Origin: Paraclostridium ghonii | GTDB taxonomy: Bacteria > Bacillota > Clostridia > Peptostreptococcales > Peptostreptococcaceae | Assembly: GCF_030815085.1 (NCBI RefSeq) | Contig: NZ_JAUSWG010000011.1 | DNA length: 64,000 nucleotides | Strand: one strand, 5' to 3' | Shown here: one piece after another, positions 16,607 through 24,579 of the stretch | How the letters are laid out: each line of letters opens with the position of its first letter | How positions within the stretch are numbered: position 1 is the first letter of the stretch | Position numbers and translations under genes: made by a program | The notes under the pieces: generated by a model | What the model saw: the letters and a program-made list of their open reading frames with translations, nothing else | Databases searched by the model: none | Told to the model about the DNA's origin: nothing

Positions 16607-16873
16607 TTGAGATCGCATATAGAAGAAAGAGCTATAGTTGTAGCAAAGTATATATTAGAAAAGAAAACAACAGTTAGACAAACCGCTAAAACATTTGGTG
16701 TAAGTAAAAGTACTATACACAAAGATGTAACTGAACGATTAGAAGAAATTAACCCATCTCTTGCAAAAGAGGTTAAAATGGTTTTGGAAAAAAATAAATC
16801 AGAAAGGCATATAAGGGGGGGAATGGCAACAAAACAAAAATATGAAATTAAGTGTAATAAAAATGTAGGTTAA
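16607..16873 (+). CDS. spoIIID: Sporulation transcription factor SpoIIID
   Basis: SpoIIID is a small DNA-binding regulator that tunes sigma-E and sigma-K genes in the mother cell. The 88-residue protein contains the family helix-turn-helix, with RQTAKTFGVSKSTIHKDVTERL at about residues 24-45, and the typical opening SHIEERAIVVAKYIL. It starts at TTG 16607 behind AAGGGGGGGAA; no ATG is available near the conserved start. The last codons form part of a terminator. Followed by mbl, as in Bacillus. Confidence 0.93.
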   Translation: MRSHIEERAIVVAKYILEKKTTVRQTAKTFGVSKSTIHKDVTERLEEINPSLAKEVKMVLEKNKSERHIRGGMATKQKYEIKCNKNVG

Positions 16874-16890
16874 AATACCTACATTTTTTT
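16859..16890 (+). terminator. Terminator overlapping the spoIIID 3' end
   Basis: AAATGTAGGT at 16861-16870 pairs with ACCTACATTT, followed by a T run. The 5' arm lies inside the last spoIIID codons. Confidence 0.85.
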
Positions 16891-16979
16891 CTTGACTAAA
16901 AACTAATTTTTGTATATTTTGTATGTAGAGTGTTAAAATTAACGAAGAGTTTATATAAATTAAAAAGGAGTTGAAATTA

Positions 16980-18023
16980 ATGACTAAAGGAGCTGATATT
17001 GGCATAGATTTAGGTACTGCAAATGTTCTTGTATATGTCAACGGAAAGGGGATTGCTATAAAAGAGCCTTCTGTTGTAGCAATAGATAAAAAATCTCAGA
17101 CTGTTTTAGCAGTAGGAGATGAAGCAAGAAAAATGATAGGGAGGACACCTGGAAATATAGTGGCGATAAGACCTTTAAAGGATGGAGTAATACATAATTA
17201 CAATATTACTGAAAAGATGATAACTTACTATGTTGATAAGGTTGTCGATAAGAAGGGATTTGCAAGATTTTTTATGCCAAGAATAATGGTATGCGTTCCA
17301 ACTGGGGTTACTGAAGTAGAAAAAAGGGCTGTAGAGGAAGCTACTAGACAAGCTGGGGCTAGAGATGTTTATATAATAGAAGAGCCTATAGCAGCAGCTA
17401 TTGGAGCTGGGATTGATATATCTAGACCAGATGGTAATATGGTTGTTGACATTGGAGGAGGAACAGCTGACATAGCCGTAATATCTTTAGGAGGAGCTGT
17501 AATAAGTGAATCTATAAGAATGGGTGGAGACAAATTTGACGAATACATAGTGAATTACATGAGAAAAAAACATAATTTGCTTATAGGGGATAGAACAGCG
17601 GAACAAGTAAAGGTTAATATTGGAACTGCATATCCTAGAGAAGAAGAAGTTAGTATGGATGTAAAAGGAAGAAATTTAATAACAGGACTTCCGCAAAAAA
17701 TAAATATAGATTCAAAAGAAATGTTAGAAGCTTTAGAAGAAGGAGTTAGCCAAATAGTTTCTAGTGTACATGCAGTACTTGAAAAAACACCTCCAGAATT
17801 AGCTGCAGATATAAGTGAAAGCGGAATAGTAATGACAGGTGGAGGATCTTTATTATATGGACTAGACAAGAAGATAAAAGAGGAAACAGGTATAGAAGTT
17901 AAGATAGCTGATGATCCTTTATCTTGTGTTGCCAAGGGAACAGGAGAGTCATTATCTGCATTAGATGTATTAGAAACAGGCGGGACAGGCTTATTTAAAA
18001 GAAAAACTATAAAAGGAGAATAA
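16980..18023 (+). CDS. mbl: MreB/Mbl-family rod-shape cytoskeleton protein
   Basis: An actin-like ATPase that organises lateral wall synthesis. The 347-residue protein has the actin-fold loops: GADIGIDLGTANVLVYV (phosphate-1, residues 4-20), VDIGGGTADIAVIS (phosphate-2, about 158-171) and MTGGGSLLYGL (adenosine motif, about 285-295). ATG 16980 is chosen because AAGGAG at 16965-16970 is correctly spaced; an upstream TTG at 16971 directly abuts that ribosome site. Directly after spoIIID, the position of mbl in Bacillus; mreB and mbl cannot be separated by sequence alone. fabZ begins 4 nt downstream. Confidence 0.93.
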   Translation: MTKGADIGIDLGTANVLVYVNGKGIAIKEPSVVAIDKKSQTVLAVGDEARKMIGRTPGNIVAIRPLKDGVIHNYNITEKMITYYVDKVVDKKGFARFFMPRIMVCVPTGVTEVEKRAVEEATRQAGARDVYIIEEPIAAAIGAGIDISRPDGNMVVDIGGGTADIAVISLGGAVISESIRMGGDKFDEYIVNYMRKKHNLLIGDRTAEQVKVNIGTAYPREEEVSMDVKGRNLITGLPQKINIDSKEMLEALEEGVSQIVSSVHAVLEKTPPELAADISESGIVMTGGGSLLYGLDKKIKEETGIEVKIADDPLSCVAKGTGESLSALDVLETGGTGLFKRKTIKGE

Positions 18024-18027
18024 TAAT

Positions 18028-18456
18028 ATGTTAAATATAGACCAAATAAAAGAGTTAATACCACATAGGTATCCATTTTTACTAGTAGATAAAGTGGTTG
18101 AATTAGAAGAAGGTAAAAGAGCTGTAGGAATTAAAAATGTAAGTGTAAATGAGCCGTTTTTCCAAGGACACTTTCCAGAGTATCCTATAATGCCAGGAGT
18201 TTTAATTATAGAGGCTTTAGCTCAAGTTGGAGCGGTAGCTATGATGTCTATAGACGAAAACAAAGGTAAATTAGGAGTATTTGCAGGTATAGATAAAGTT
18301 AGATTTAAAAAAGAAGTTAGACCGGGAGATACACTAAGAATGGAAGTTGAAATGCTTTCTTTAAGAAGAAACATAGGAAAAGCTAATGCTAGTGCATATG
18401 TTGATGGAGAATTAGTTTGTAGAGGGGAATTAATGTTTGCATTAGTTCAAAAATAA
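18028..18456 (+). CDS. fabZ: 3-hydroxyacyl-[acyl-carrier-protein] dehydratase FabZ
   Basis: FabZ dehydrates 3-hydroxyacyl-ACP in fatty acid elongation. The 142-residue hot-dog-fold protein has the active-site helix and loop QGHFPEYPIMPGVLIIEALAQ-like region with H48 and E62, and starts with the usual IKELIPHRYPFLLVDKV. Length is typical (140-150). Four nt after mbl, so probably co-transcribed; a hairpin terminator begins within its stop codon. Confidence 0.95.
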   Translation: MLNIDQIKELIPHRYPFLLVDKVVELEEGKRAVGIKNVSVNEPFFQGHFPEYPIMPGVLIIEALAQVGAVAMMSIDENKGKLGVFAGIDKVRFKKEVRPGDTLRMEVEMLSLRRNIGKANASAYVDGELVCRGELMFALVQK

Positions 18457-18486
18457 AGAAGCTGTCTTTGACAGCTTCTTTATTTT
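18451..18486. terminator. Bidirectional terminator between fabZ and yyaC
   Basis: A 16-bp stem (18451-18466 with 18470-18485) and 3-nt loop, with a T run on the plus strand and the complementary A-rich side giving a T run on the minus strand. It serves two converging genes. Confidence 0.9.
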
Positions 18487-18511
18487 TGAAAGTACAGGGG
18501 ATATATTGAAA

Positions 18512-19021
18512 TCAGGTTGAAAGTATTAAAGATAATGCTATTATTTCAGCCATATCTAAAATAAAGCTTAGACGTATACTGTTAAATGAAAATTTATTAT
18601 TTTCATCTACTTTATCAACAATACCAACAATAGAATAATTCCCAATTTCAGGAAGTTTCTTACCCACTCCCTTTCCGGGAAGGATAGGGCCTTTTCTTAC
18701 TTGTAAATTTCCTATATTACTTTTAGATCCTAAGCAAGCGTCTATAGCTAAAAAATTACCATTAGCATGTTTTTTCTTTATAGACTGTAGGGATTCATAT
18801 ATATTTAAAGCATGAATAGGTTTATCTAAAGTACCATAAACAGGGTATTTATAATTGCTGTTTTTTAACATCGTTCCAACTAAAGGGCCTAAAGAATCGC
18901 CTATAGCTCTATCTGTTCCTATACAAACTATAACCGTATTCTCATCAATTATATTTTTTAATGTATCACTAAGGATTTGAACAACATTATCTTTTTTATA
19001 GTTTACTTTAGCTAAATACAT
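18512..19021 (-). CDS. yyaC: YyaC-family sporulation protein (GPR-protease-like fold)
   Basis: A 169-residue protein of the DUF1256/YyaC family, related in fold to the spore protease GPR. Family features visible are VIVCIGTDRAIGDSLGPLVG (about residues 27-46), YGTLDKPIHALN and FLAIDACLGS. It is expressed during sporulation in Bacillus; its substrate is not established. The start used is the ATG read leftwards from 19021, which has AAGGGGGGAT about 7-10 nt upstream; an in-frame upstream ATG would add 18 residues without a ribosome site. It converges on fabZ. Confidence 0.85.
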   Translation of the reverse strand: MYLAKVNYKKDNVVQILSDTLKNIIDENTVIVCIGTDRAIGDSLGPLVGTMLKNSNYKYPVYGTLDKPIHALNIYESLQSIKKKHANGNFLAIDACLGSKSNIGNLQVRKGPILPGKGVGKKLPEIGNYSIVGIVDKVDENNKFSFNSIRLSFILDMAEIIALSLILST

Positions 19022-19095
19022 AGGAACATCCCCCCTTAGAATAAATATATGAAAATCTAAAGTAAAAAATAACATTTAAAATTTAAAGAAATATA

Positions 19096-19124
19096 TTGCT
19101 AAGAATGATTAATGATAGTATAAT
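19096..19124 (+). promoter_or_regulatory. Promoter of the metK S-box leader
   Basis: TTGCTA at 19096-19101, 17-nt spacer, TATAAT at 19119-19124, about 35 nt before the SAM-I aptamer. Confidence 0.65.
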
Positions 19125-19160
19125 TAATCATGTAATATAAATTAATAAAATTTCTTAATT

Positions 19161-19268
19161 ACCTTATTAAGAGAGGTGGAGGGACAGGCCCTGTGAAACC
19201 CAGCAACCATTCCGAATGGAAAAGGTGCTAATTCCTACAAGATTTTTATATCTTGAAAGATGAGGTTA
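19161..19268 (+). ncRNA. SAM-I riboswitch (S-box) aptamer
   Basis: The S-box conserved core is present: CTTATTAAGAGAGGTGGAGG, GGCCCTGTGAAACCC, CAGCAACC, AAGGTGCTAATTCC, closing with GATGAGG. It binds S-adenosylmethionine and should switch off metK when SAM is high, through the terminator at 19293. Confidence 0.96.
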
Positions 19269-19321
19269 GTTAATTATTGACGAATATAATTAACCTCTTC
19301 TTTAAAAGAAGAGGTTTTTTT
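19263..19321 (+). terminator. SAM-controlled antiterminator and terminator
   Basis: GAGGTTAGTTAATTA (19263-19277) can pair with TAATTAACCTC (about 19287-19297) as antiterminator, whereas CCTCTTCTTT pairs with AAAGAAGAGG (19293-19315) followed by TTTTTT as terminator. The two structures share CCTC and are mutually exclusive. Confidence 0.85.
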
Positions 19322-19411
19322 AAATATCAAGAAAAACTATTCCAAATATGGATTTAAGGTAATATAAAGAATGTTAATCAAATCTAAAAAGACAATAGGA
19401 GGAGAATTTTA

Positions 19412-20605
19412 ATGGCAAAACATTTATTTACTTCAGAATCAGTTACAGAGGGGCATCCAGATAAAATATGTGACCAGATATCAGATGCAATACTAGATGC
19501 ACTTTTATCAAAAGACCCACAAGCTAGAGTTGCGTGTGAAACAACAGTTACAACAGGGTTAGTATTAGTTGCGGGAGAAATAAGTACAAACACTTATGTT
19601 GATATCCCTAAATTAGTTAGAGAAACAATAAAAGAAATAGGATACACTAGAGCTAAATTTGGATTTGATGGAGATACTTGTTCAGTTATAACTTCTATAG
19701 ATGAGCAATCAGGGGATATAGCTATGGGAGTTGATGAAGCTTTAGAAAATAGAAGTGGAGAATTAACTGAAGATGAAATAGAAAAAATAGGAGCTGGAGA
19801 TCAAGGTATAATGTTTGGTTTTGCATGTAATGAGACAGAAGAACTAATGCCTCTTCCAATATCTCTTGCTCATAAGTTATCAAGAAGATTAACAGAAGTT
19901 AGAAAAAGTGGAGAATTAGAATATTTAAGACCAGATGGAAAAACTCAAGTTACTGTTGAATATGACGGAAATAAAGCAGTCAGAGTTCATACAGTTTTAA
20001 TATCTACTCAACATAGTGAAGATGTAGATAATGAAACTATAAGGAGAGATTTAATAGAAAAAGTTATAAAGGTTGTTATACCAGAGGCTCTTTTAGATGA
20101 AGAAACTAAGATATATATAAATCCAACAGGAAGATTCGTTATAGGTGGGCCTCAAGGAGATACAGGTCTTACTGGAAGAAAGATAATAATAGATACTTAC
20201 GGTGGATATTCAAGACATGGAGGAGGAGCTTTCTCAGGAAAAGATCCTACAAAAGTTGATAGATCTGCTGCATACGCTGCAAGATATGTTGCTAAAAATA
20301 TAGTAGCTGCAGGACTTGCAGAAAAATGTGAAATAGAATTAGCTTATGCTATAGGTGTTGCTAGACCACTATCTGTATTTATAGATACATTTGGAACTGG
20401 AAAAGTTAGTGAAGAAATGCTTGTTGATTTAGTTAACAAAAACTTTGACTTAAGACCAGGAGCAATAATAAGAGACTTAGATTTAAGAAAACCAATGTAT
20501 AAAAATGTTGCAGCTTATGGACATTTTGGTAGAACTGATTTAGATTTACCATGGGAAAGAACTGATAAAGCTGAATCTTTAAAAGAACAAGCATTATTAA
20601 AATAA
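19412..20605 (+). CDS. metK: S-adenosylmethionine synthase
   Basis: MetK makes SAM from methionine and ATP. The 397-residue protein has the three-domain MAT fold; visible signatures are SVTEGHPDKICDQISDA (residues 9-25), GAGDQGIMFGFA (about 127-138) and the phosphate loop GGGAFSGKDPTKVDRS (about 269-284). Length is standard (about 390-400). The start ATG follows AGGAGGAG by 8 nt. Expression is controlled by the S-box riboswitch in its leader. Confidence 0.97.
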   Translation: MAKHLFTSESVTEGHPDKICDQISDAILDALLSKDPQARVACETTVTTGLVLVAGEISTNTYVDIPKLVRETIKEIGYTRAKFGFDGDTCSVITSIDEQSGDIAMGVDEALENRSGELTEDEIEKIGAGDQGIMFGFACNETEELMPLPISLAHKLSRRLTEVRKSGELEYLRPDGKTQVTVEYDGNKAVRVHTVLISTQHSEDVDNETIRRDLIEKVIKVVIPEALLDEETKIYINPTGRFVIGGPQGDTGLTGRKIIIDTYGGYSRHGGGAFSGKDPTKVDRSAAYAARYVAKNIVAAGLAEKCEIELAYAIGVARPLSVFIDTFGTGKVSEEMLVDLVNKNFDLRPGAIIRDLDLRKPMYKNVAAYGHFGRTDLDLPWERTDKAESLKEQALLK

Positions 20606-20626
20606 ATATTATATATATTGAATATA

Positions 20627-20660
20627 AGAGGACTGTATTTTGCAGTCCTCTATTTTTTTT
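20627..20660 (+). terminator. Terminator of metK
   Basis: AGAGGACTG (20627-20635) pairs with CAGTCCTCT (20643-20651), then eight T. It lies 21 nt after the metK stop. Confidence 0.92.
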
Positions 20661-20708
20661 ATATGCATTTAGATGTATAATAATAATAAATTATGTAAAC
20701 GATGAAGA

Positions 20709-20738
20709 TAGCATTTTTTACGCTTAAGGAAATTACGC
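20709..20738 (+). repeat. Short shared intergenic motif, second copy
   Basis: TAGCATTTTTTACGCTTAAG and the following GAAATTACGC correspond, with a few changes, to 12165-12192. Both lie in AT-rich intergenic DNA. Too short to name. Confidence 0.45.
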
Positions 20739-20793
20739 CAAATAAAAAACTGAGAATAAATTATGAAGTGTAGATATACATATTGATTTGGTA

Positions 20794-20885
20794 TTGCAGC
20801 GAACAAGTTTTTAAGAAACGCATCTGTTTCTTGGGATTGTTTGAGACATAAAGTGAATAGCAGACGTAGTCGTCCAAGAGAGTAG
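20794..20885 (-). repeat. Dispersed imperfect palindrome, copy R3 (inverted)
   Basis: On the minus strand this matches copies R1 and R2. Diagnostic stretches on the plus strand are CTGTTTCTT, GAGACATAAAGT and GACGTAGTCG, close to the reverse complement of R1/R2. It lies between metK and recD2; the rest of that 301-nt gap holds only the metK terminator and a 28-nt sequence also found at 12165 (see repeat at 20709). Confidence 0.6.
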
Positions 20886-20906
20886 AATTTTTATAGGAGA
20901 TTATTT

Positions 20907-23135
20907 ATGGAAAAGATAGAAGGAATGGTAAGTGACATTATATTTAAAAATGAAGATAACGGATATGTTATTGCTCATTTGTCAAATGAGAACAGCGATA
21001 TAGTTATAGTTGGTTGTATGCCTACGTTAACTGTTGGAGAGAGTATAGAAGTTGAAGGGAAATGGATAAATCACAAAACTTATGGAACTCAATTTGAAGT
21101 TAACTCATTTATGCCAGTTACTCCATCCTCTATAGAAGGTATATATGTGTACTTATCCTCTGGAATAATAAAGGGAATTGGAGAAAAAATGGCAAAGAGG
21201 ATAATAGAAAAATTTGGAGTCGATACGCTAGACGTAATTCAGAACACTCCACATAGGCTTTCTGAGGTTGATGGGATAGGAAGCAAAAAAATTGAACAGA
21301 TATATAAAAGTTATGAAGAAAATAGAGAACTGAGAAATATAATAATGCATCTATCTCCTTATGGAATAACACCTAACTTTTGTCTAAAAATATATAAAAA
21401 ATATAAAAATAAAGCAATAGATATTATAAGTAAAAATCCATATAAATTAGCAGAAGATATAAGAGGAGTTGGATTTAAAGTAGCTGATAAAATAGCATCT
21501 AATTTAGGAATAGATAAATATTCAAAAGATAGAATAATGCAAGGAATTTTATATTCATTGAACCAATCATTAGGAAGTGGACATACATATCTACCTAAAA
21601 GTATTTTAATAGATGAATCTAGTAAAATTTTAGGAGTAGAGGATGAATATATTTCAGATGGAATTTTAAGTTTGGCATACGATCAAAAGATTCATATTGA
21701 AAGAAGCTTAGGTACAGAGGATCATATATATTTAATACCATATTATTTATCTGAAAATGGAGTTTGCAAGCAAATCATAAAATTATCTCAATCTAAATTT
21801 AAAGAACTAAATATAGATATAGAAGAAGAAATACAAAATGTAGAAAAAGAAACGGATATAAAATTAGCTCAAAATCAAATGTTAGCTGTTAAAGAAGTTG
21901 TTGATAGTGGATTGGTAGTTATTACTGGAGGTCCAGGGACAGGAAAAACAACAACTATAAATACTATAATAAAAGTATTTGAAAATAATGAGCAAGAAGT
22001 CCTTTTAGCAGCCCCTACAGGAAGAGCAGCTAAAAGAATGAGTGAAACATCGAATAAAGAGGCAAAGACAATACACAGGCTTTTAGAGATGGGATATGCT
22101 ACGGATTCAGAAGAACTAGTATTTTTAAAAGATGAGGATGATCCTATAAAAGCAGATGTTGTTATAGTTGATGAGGTTTCAATGGTAGATATTGTTTTAA
22201 TGTATAGTTTATTAAAAGCTATAAAGTCAGGAACAAGGTTGATTTTAGTAGGTGATAGTGATCAGTTACCATCTGTAGGTGCTGGCAACGTTTTAAAAGA
22301 TATAATAGACTCTGAGGTTATAAATGTTGTAAGACTAAATGAAATCTTTAGGCAGGCTCAAGAAAGTATGATAGTAGTAAATGCTCATAGAATAAATCAA
22401 GGATTGCCACTTAACCTAAATGTTAAAGGTAAAGATTTTTTCTTTATAAAAAAAGATAGGAATGAAGAAATTTTAGATGAAATAGTCGGGTTGGTAAGCC
22501 AAAGACTACCTAAATTTTATAATTTAGATAAGTTACAGGATATACAAGTGTTGGCTCCTATGAGAAAAGGAGATTTGGGAGTTACAAATTTAAATATAGA
22601 ACTTCAAAAGTATCTAAATAAAGAAGAAAAATTTAAAGTAGAAGAAACTTTACAAAAAAGAATTTTTAGAGTTGGCGATAAAGTTATGCAAATAAAAAAT
22701 AATTATACGAAAAAATGGGAAAATGAAGATAAGAGTGAACGTGGAGAAGGAATATATAATGGTGATATAGGCTATATTTATCATATAGACAAAGAAAATA
22801 AAACTATATATGTTTTATTTGATAAAACAAAAATAGTATCTTATGAATATTCTGAGTTAGATGAGCTAGATCATAGTTTTTGTACAACAATACATAAAAG
22901 CCAAGGAAGTGAGTTTCCCGTTATTGTAATTCCGGTTACGTGGGCACCGCCCATGCTATTAAATAGAAATTTAATTTATACCGCTATAACTAGAGCTAAA
23001 AAATTAGTTGTTTTAGTTGGAGATATAAAATATTTAGACTTTATGATAAAAAATAATAGAACAAATGATAGATATTCTAATTTATGCATAAAACTTAATA
23101 GATTAAAAAAAGAAGGGTTGTTGGTAAAAAATTAA
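20907..23135 (+). CDS. recD2: RecD2-type ATP-dependent DNA helicase
   Basis: RecD2 is a 5'-3' superfamily 1B helicase acting in repair and replication-fork maintenance in bacteria with or without RecBC. The 742-residue protein has the long N-terminal domain specific for RecD2 (OB-like MEKIEGMVSDIIFKNEDNGY, helix-hairpin-helix region around 85-180), Walker A GGPGTGKT at 341-348, the VIVDEVSMVD Walker B around 417-426, GDSDQLPSVGAGNVL (motif III) and the C-terminal TTIHKSQGSEFPVVV-like motif V and TAITRAKK motif VI. Start ATG with ATAGGAG 9 nt upstream. The next gene, comF, overlaps its last codons. Confidence 0.94.
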   Translation: MEKIEGMVSDIIFKNEDNGYVIAHLSNENSDIVIVGCMPTLTVGESIEVEGKWINHKTYGTQFEVNSFMPVTPSSIEGIYVYLSSGIIKGIGEKMAKRIIEKFGVDTLDVIQNTPHRLSEVDGIGSKKIEQIYKSYEENRELRNIIMHLSPYGITPNFCLKIYKKYKNKAIDIISKNPYKLAEDIRGVGFKVADKIASNLGIDKYSKDRIMQGILYSLNQSLGSGHTYLPKSILIDESSKILGVEDEYISDGILSLAYDQKIHIERSLGTEDHIYLIPYYLSENGVCKQIIKLSQSKFKELNIDIEEEIQNVEKETDIKLAQNQMLAVKEVVDSGLVVITGGPGTGKTTTINTIIKVFENNEQEVLLAAPTGRAAKRMSETSNKEAKTIHRLLEMGYATDSEELVFLKDEDDPIKADVVIVDEVSMVDIVLMYSLLKAIKSGTRLILVGDSDQLPSVGAGNVLKDIIDSEVINVVRLNEIFRQAQESMIVVNAHRINQGLPLNLNVKGKDFFFIKKDRNEEILDEIVGLVSQRLPKFYNLDKLQDIQVLAPMRKGDLGVTNLNIELQKYLNKEEKFKVEETLQKRIFRVGDKVMQIKNNYTKKWENEDKSERGEGIYNGDIGYIYHIDKENKTIYVLFDKTKIVSYEYSELDELDHSFCTTIHKSQGSEFPVIVIPVTWAPPMLLNRNLIYTAITRAKKLVVLVGDIKYLDFMIKNNRTNDRYSNLCIKLNRLKKEGLLVKN

Positions 23136-23880
23136 GTCAATTTTTTATGAAATTTTAGATATAATATATCCTGAAAATATTAAATGTATTATATGTAATA
23201 GATCTATTAGTAAGTCTAATACATATTCATTGTGCAAAGATTGTTTTAATGAACTAAGGTTTATAAACGATGGATGTATAAAATGCGGAAAGACAATACT
23301 GAATGAAACCATAGAAAAACTAAACCCCGAAGAATTATTAAATGGATGTAGTGCATGTATGAATAAAACATATTATTTTGAAAAAGCTATAGGCTGTATA
23401 GAATATGATGATACTAGCAAAAAAATAGTTTTTGGATTTAAATATAATGATAAAACCTTTATTGCAAAAAATATAGCTTTTATAATGAAAGAAAAATTAG
23501 ATACACAAGATATACATTATGATTATATAATTTATGTTCCATTACACAAAAGAAGAGAGAGAAAAAGAGGGTTTAATCAATCTAAGCTTATTGCTAAGTA
23601 TCTTGGGCAAATTGAGGATATTAAAGTATTAGACTGTATATATAGACAAAAAAACACTACAAGGTTATTTAAACTAAGAAATGAGGAAAGATCAAAAGAG
23701 TTAAAAAATGCATTTGGTTTTTATAATAGTATAAATTTATGCAAAAACAAAAATGTATTGATTATAGATGATATATTTACTACTGGAAGTACTGTAAATG
23801 AAATATCAAAAACATTGAAGTTTAATGGAGTAAAAAAAATTTATGTTTGTACATTTTTAACTAGAATAAATTGTTATTGA
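23131..23880 (+). CDS. comF: ComF-family phosphoribosyltransferase-like protein, with a non-standard start
   Basis: ComF proteins carry an N-terminal zinc ribbon and a type I phosphoribosyltransferase domain and are linked to DNA uptake in competent species. Here the frame opens at 23128 and reads, in one letter code, SIFYEILDIIYPENIKC and on through the CIIC and LCKDC cysteine pairs, a normal ComF start, but no ATG, GTG or TTG lies in frame until TTG 23230, which would delete the first cysteine pair. I place the start at ATT 23131, which overlaps the recD2 stop; ATT 23140 is the alternative. The PRPP loop VLIIDDIFTTGSTVNE lies near the C-terminus. Length about 249 residues, normal for the family. 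Confidence 0.75.
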   Translation: MKSIFYEILDIIYPENIKCIICNRSISKSNTYSLCKDCFNELRFINDGCIKCGKTILNETIEKLNPEELLNGCSACMNKTYYFEKAIGCIEYDDTSKKIVFGFKYNDKTFIAKNIAFIMKEKLDTQDIHYDYIIYVPLHKRRERKRGFNQSKLIAKYLGQIEDIKVLDCIYRQKNTTRLFKLRNEERSKELKNAFGFYNSINLCKNKNVLIIDDIFTTGSTVNEISKTLKFNGVKKIYVCTFLTRINCY

Positions 23881-23904
23881 CATATAAGCTTCAAGATATT
23901 AAAA

Positions 23905-24120
23905 TAGATTAGTAGTATGTTAGGTCTGTGGTTGAAAGTTCATGCCAGTTGCAGGCAAAAGGACCCACGTAAGTTAATTCTAAAAATTGAATTAATGATC
24001 ATGGTGCAGCTTAGAAGTAAGACCTGCCGACAAAAAAGTCGAGAGAGTCAGTAGTGCGGCGAACCCAAGCGAAATCTCCAGCAGGCGAGTGTGGGGGCAA
24101 AGACCAGGTCAGCTAAAATA
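23905..24120 (+). ncRNA. raiA-motif structured RNA
   Basis: About 215 nt of G-rich, clearly structured sequence in an otherwise AT-rich gap, located upstream of the ribosome hibernation factor gene. Segments such as GTTAGGTCTGTGGTTGAAAG, AAGGACCCACG, GTAAGACCTGCCGAC, GTCGAGAGAGTC, GTGCGGCGAACCCAAGCG and GTGTGGGGGCAAAGACC, together with the genomic position, fit the raiA noncoding RNA motif known from Firmicutes and Actinobacteria. The GGTCT near the start can pair with AGACC near the end. It has its own terminator at 24126. Boundaries are approximate. Confidence 0.8.
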
Positions 24121-24125
24121 TTACG

Positions 24126-24156
24126 AAAGTACCTTTATAGGTGCTTTTTTTTTTTG
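24126..24156 (+). terminator. Terminator of the raiA RNA
   Basis: AGTACCT (24128-24134) pairs with AGGTGCT (24139-24145), followed by eleven T. Confidence 0.88.
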
Positions 24157-24235
24157 CAACGAACGAAGTCGTTTGAGTAAAGTGACACAAGTTTGCATAG
24201 TGGACGTTGACGACATCAGAGAAGCGAATTTTTGC
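24156..24235 (-). repeat. Dispersed imperfect palindrome, copy R4 (diverged, inverted)
   Basis: Starts GCAACGAACGAAGTCGTTTG, close to the minus strand of R2 (GCAACGGACAAAGTCGTTGG), and ends ACGACATCAGAGAAGCG. The middle is diverged. It directly follows the raiA RNA terminator. Confidence 0.5.
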
Positions 24236-24311
24236 TTAAATACAATTTTTTTATAATTTATTTGGAAATATGACAACAATAAACAAATTAATAACAAATA
24301 AACATTAGTTC

Positions 24312-24415
24312 TGTGGATAGAAATTAACCAAAGAATGTGTAAAAATAAATAAATACGTAGTTATTAACAATTTTATCCACATTATCCACAAATAACAATT
24401 TCAAATCAATCCACA
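24312..24415. promoter_or_regulatory. Cluster of DnaA boxes upstream of hpf
   Basis: Two perfect DnaA boxes TTATCCACA stand head to tail without spacing at 24373-24381 and 24382-24390. A near-perfect box in the opposite orientation (TGTGGATAG) is at 24312-24320, and a weaker CAATCCACA is at 24407-24415. The surrounding 24236-24500 is very AT-rich and contains no gene. The origin itself is not in the window, since dnaA and dnaN are absent. Confidence 0.75.
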
Positions 24416-24579
24416 TATTGCTTAAAGTTTGCAATTAATGTACAAAAATAAATTTATTTACCTTGTATATTATGATTATAAGACGCTAAGAATAAAAATA
24501 AAGGAAATTGAATTTTAAAATAGAAATATATATAAGTATAAGTTATTGTTCTTATATATATCTGAAGGGAGATGTTCTT

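Noticed and set aside
17555..18076. A 173-codon minus-strand frame inside mbl
   Set aside because: Antisense shadow of a conserved gene; no family features and no initiation signal.
24236..24500. Chromosomal replication origin
   Set aside because: DnaA boxes are present, but dnaA, dnaN and the usual two-part box arrangement are missing; the surrounding genes are those found well away from oriC in relatives.
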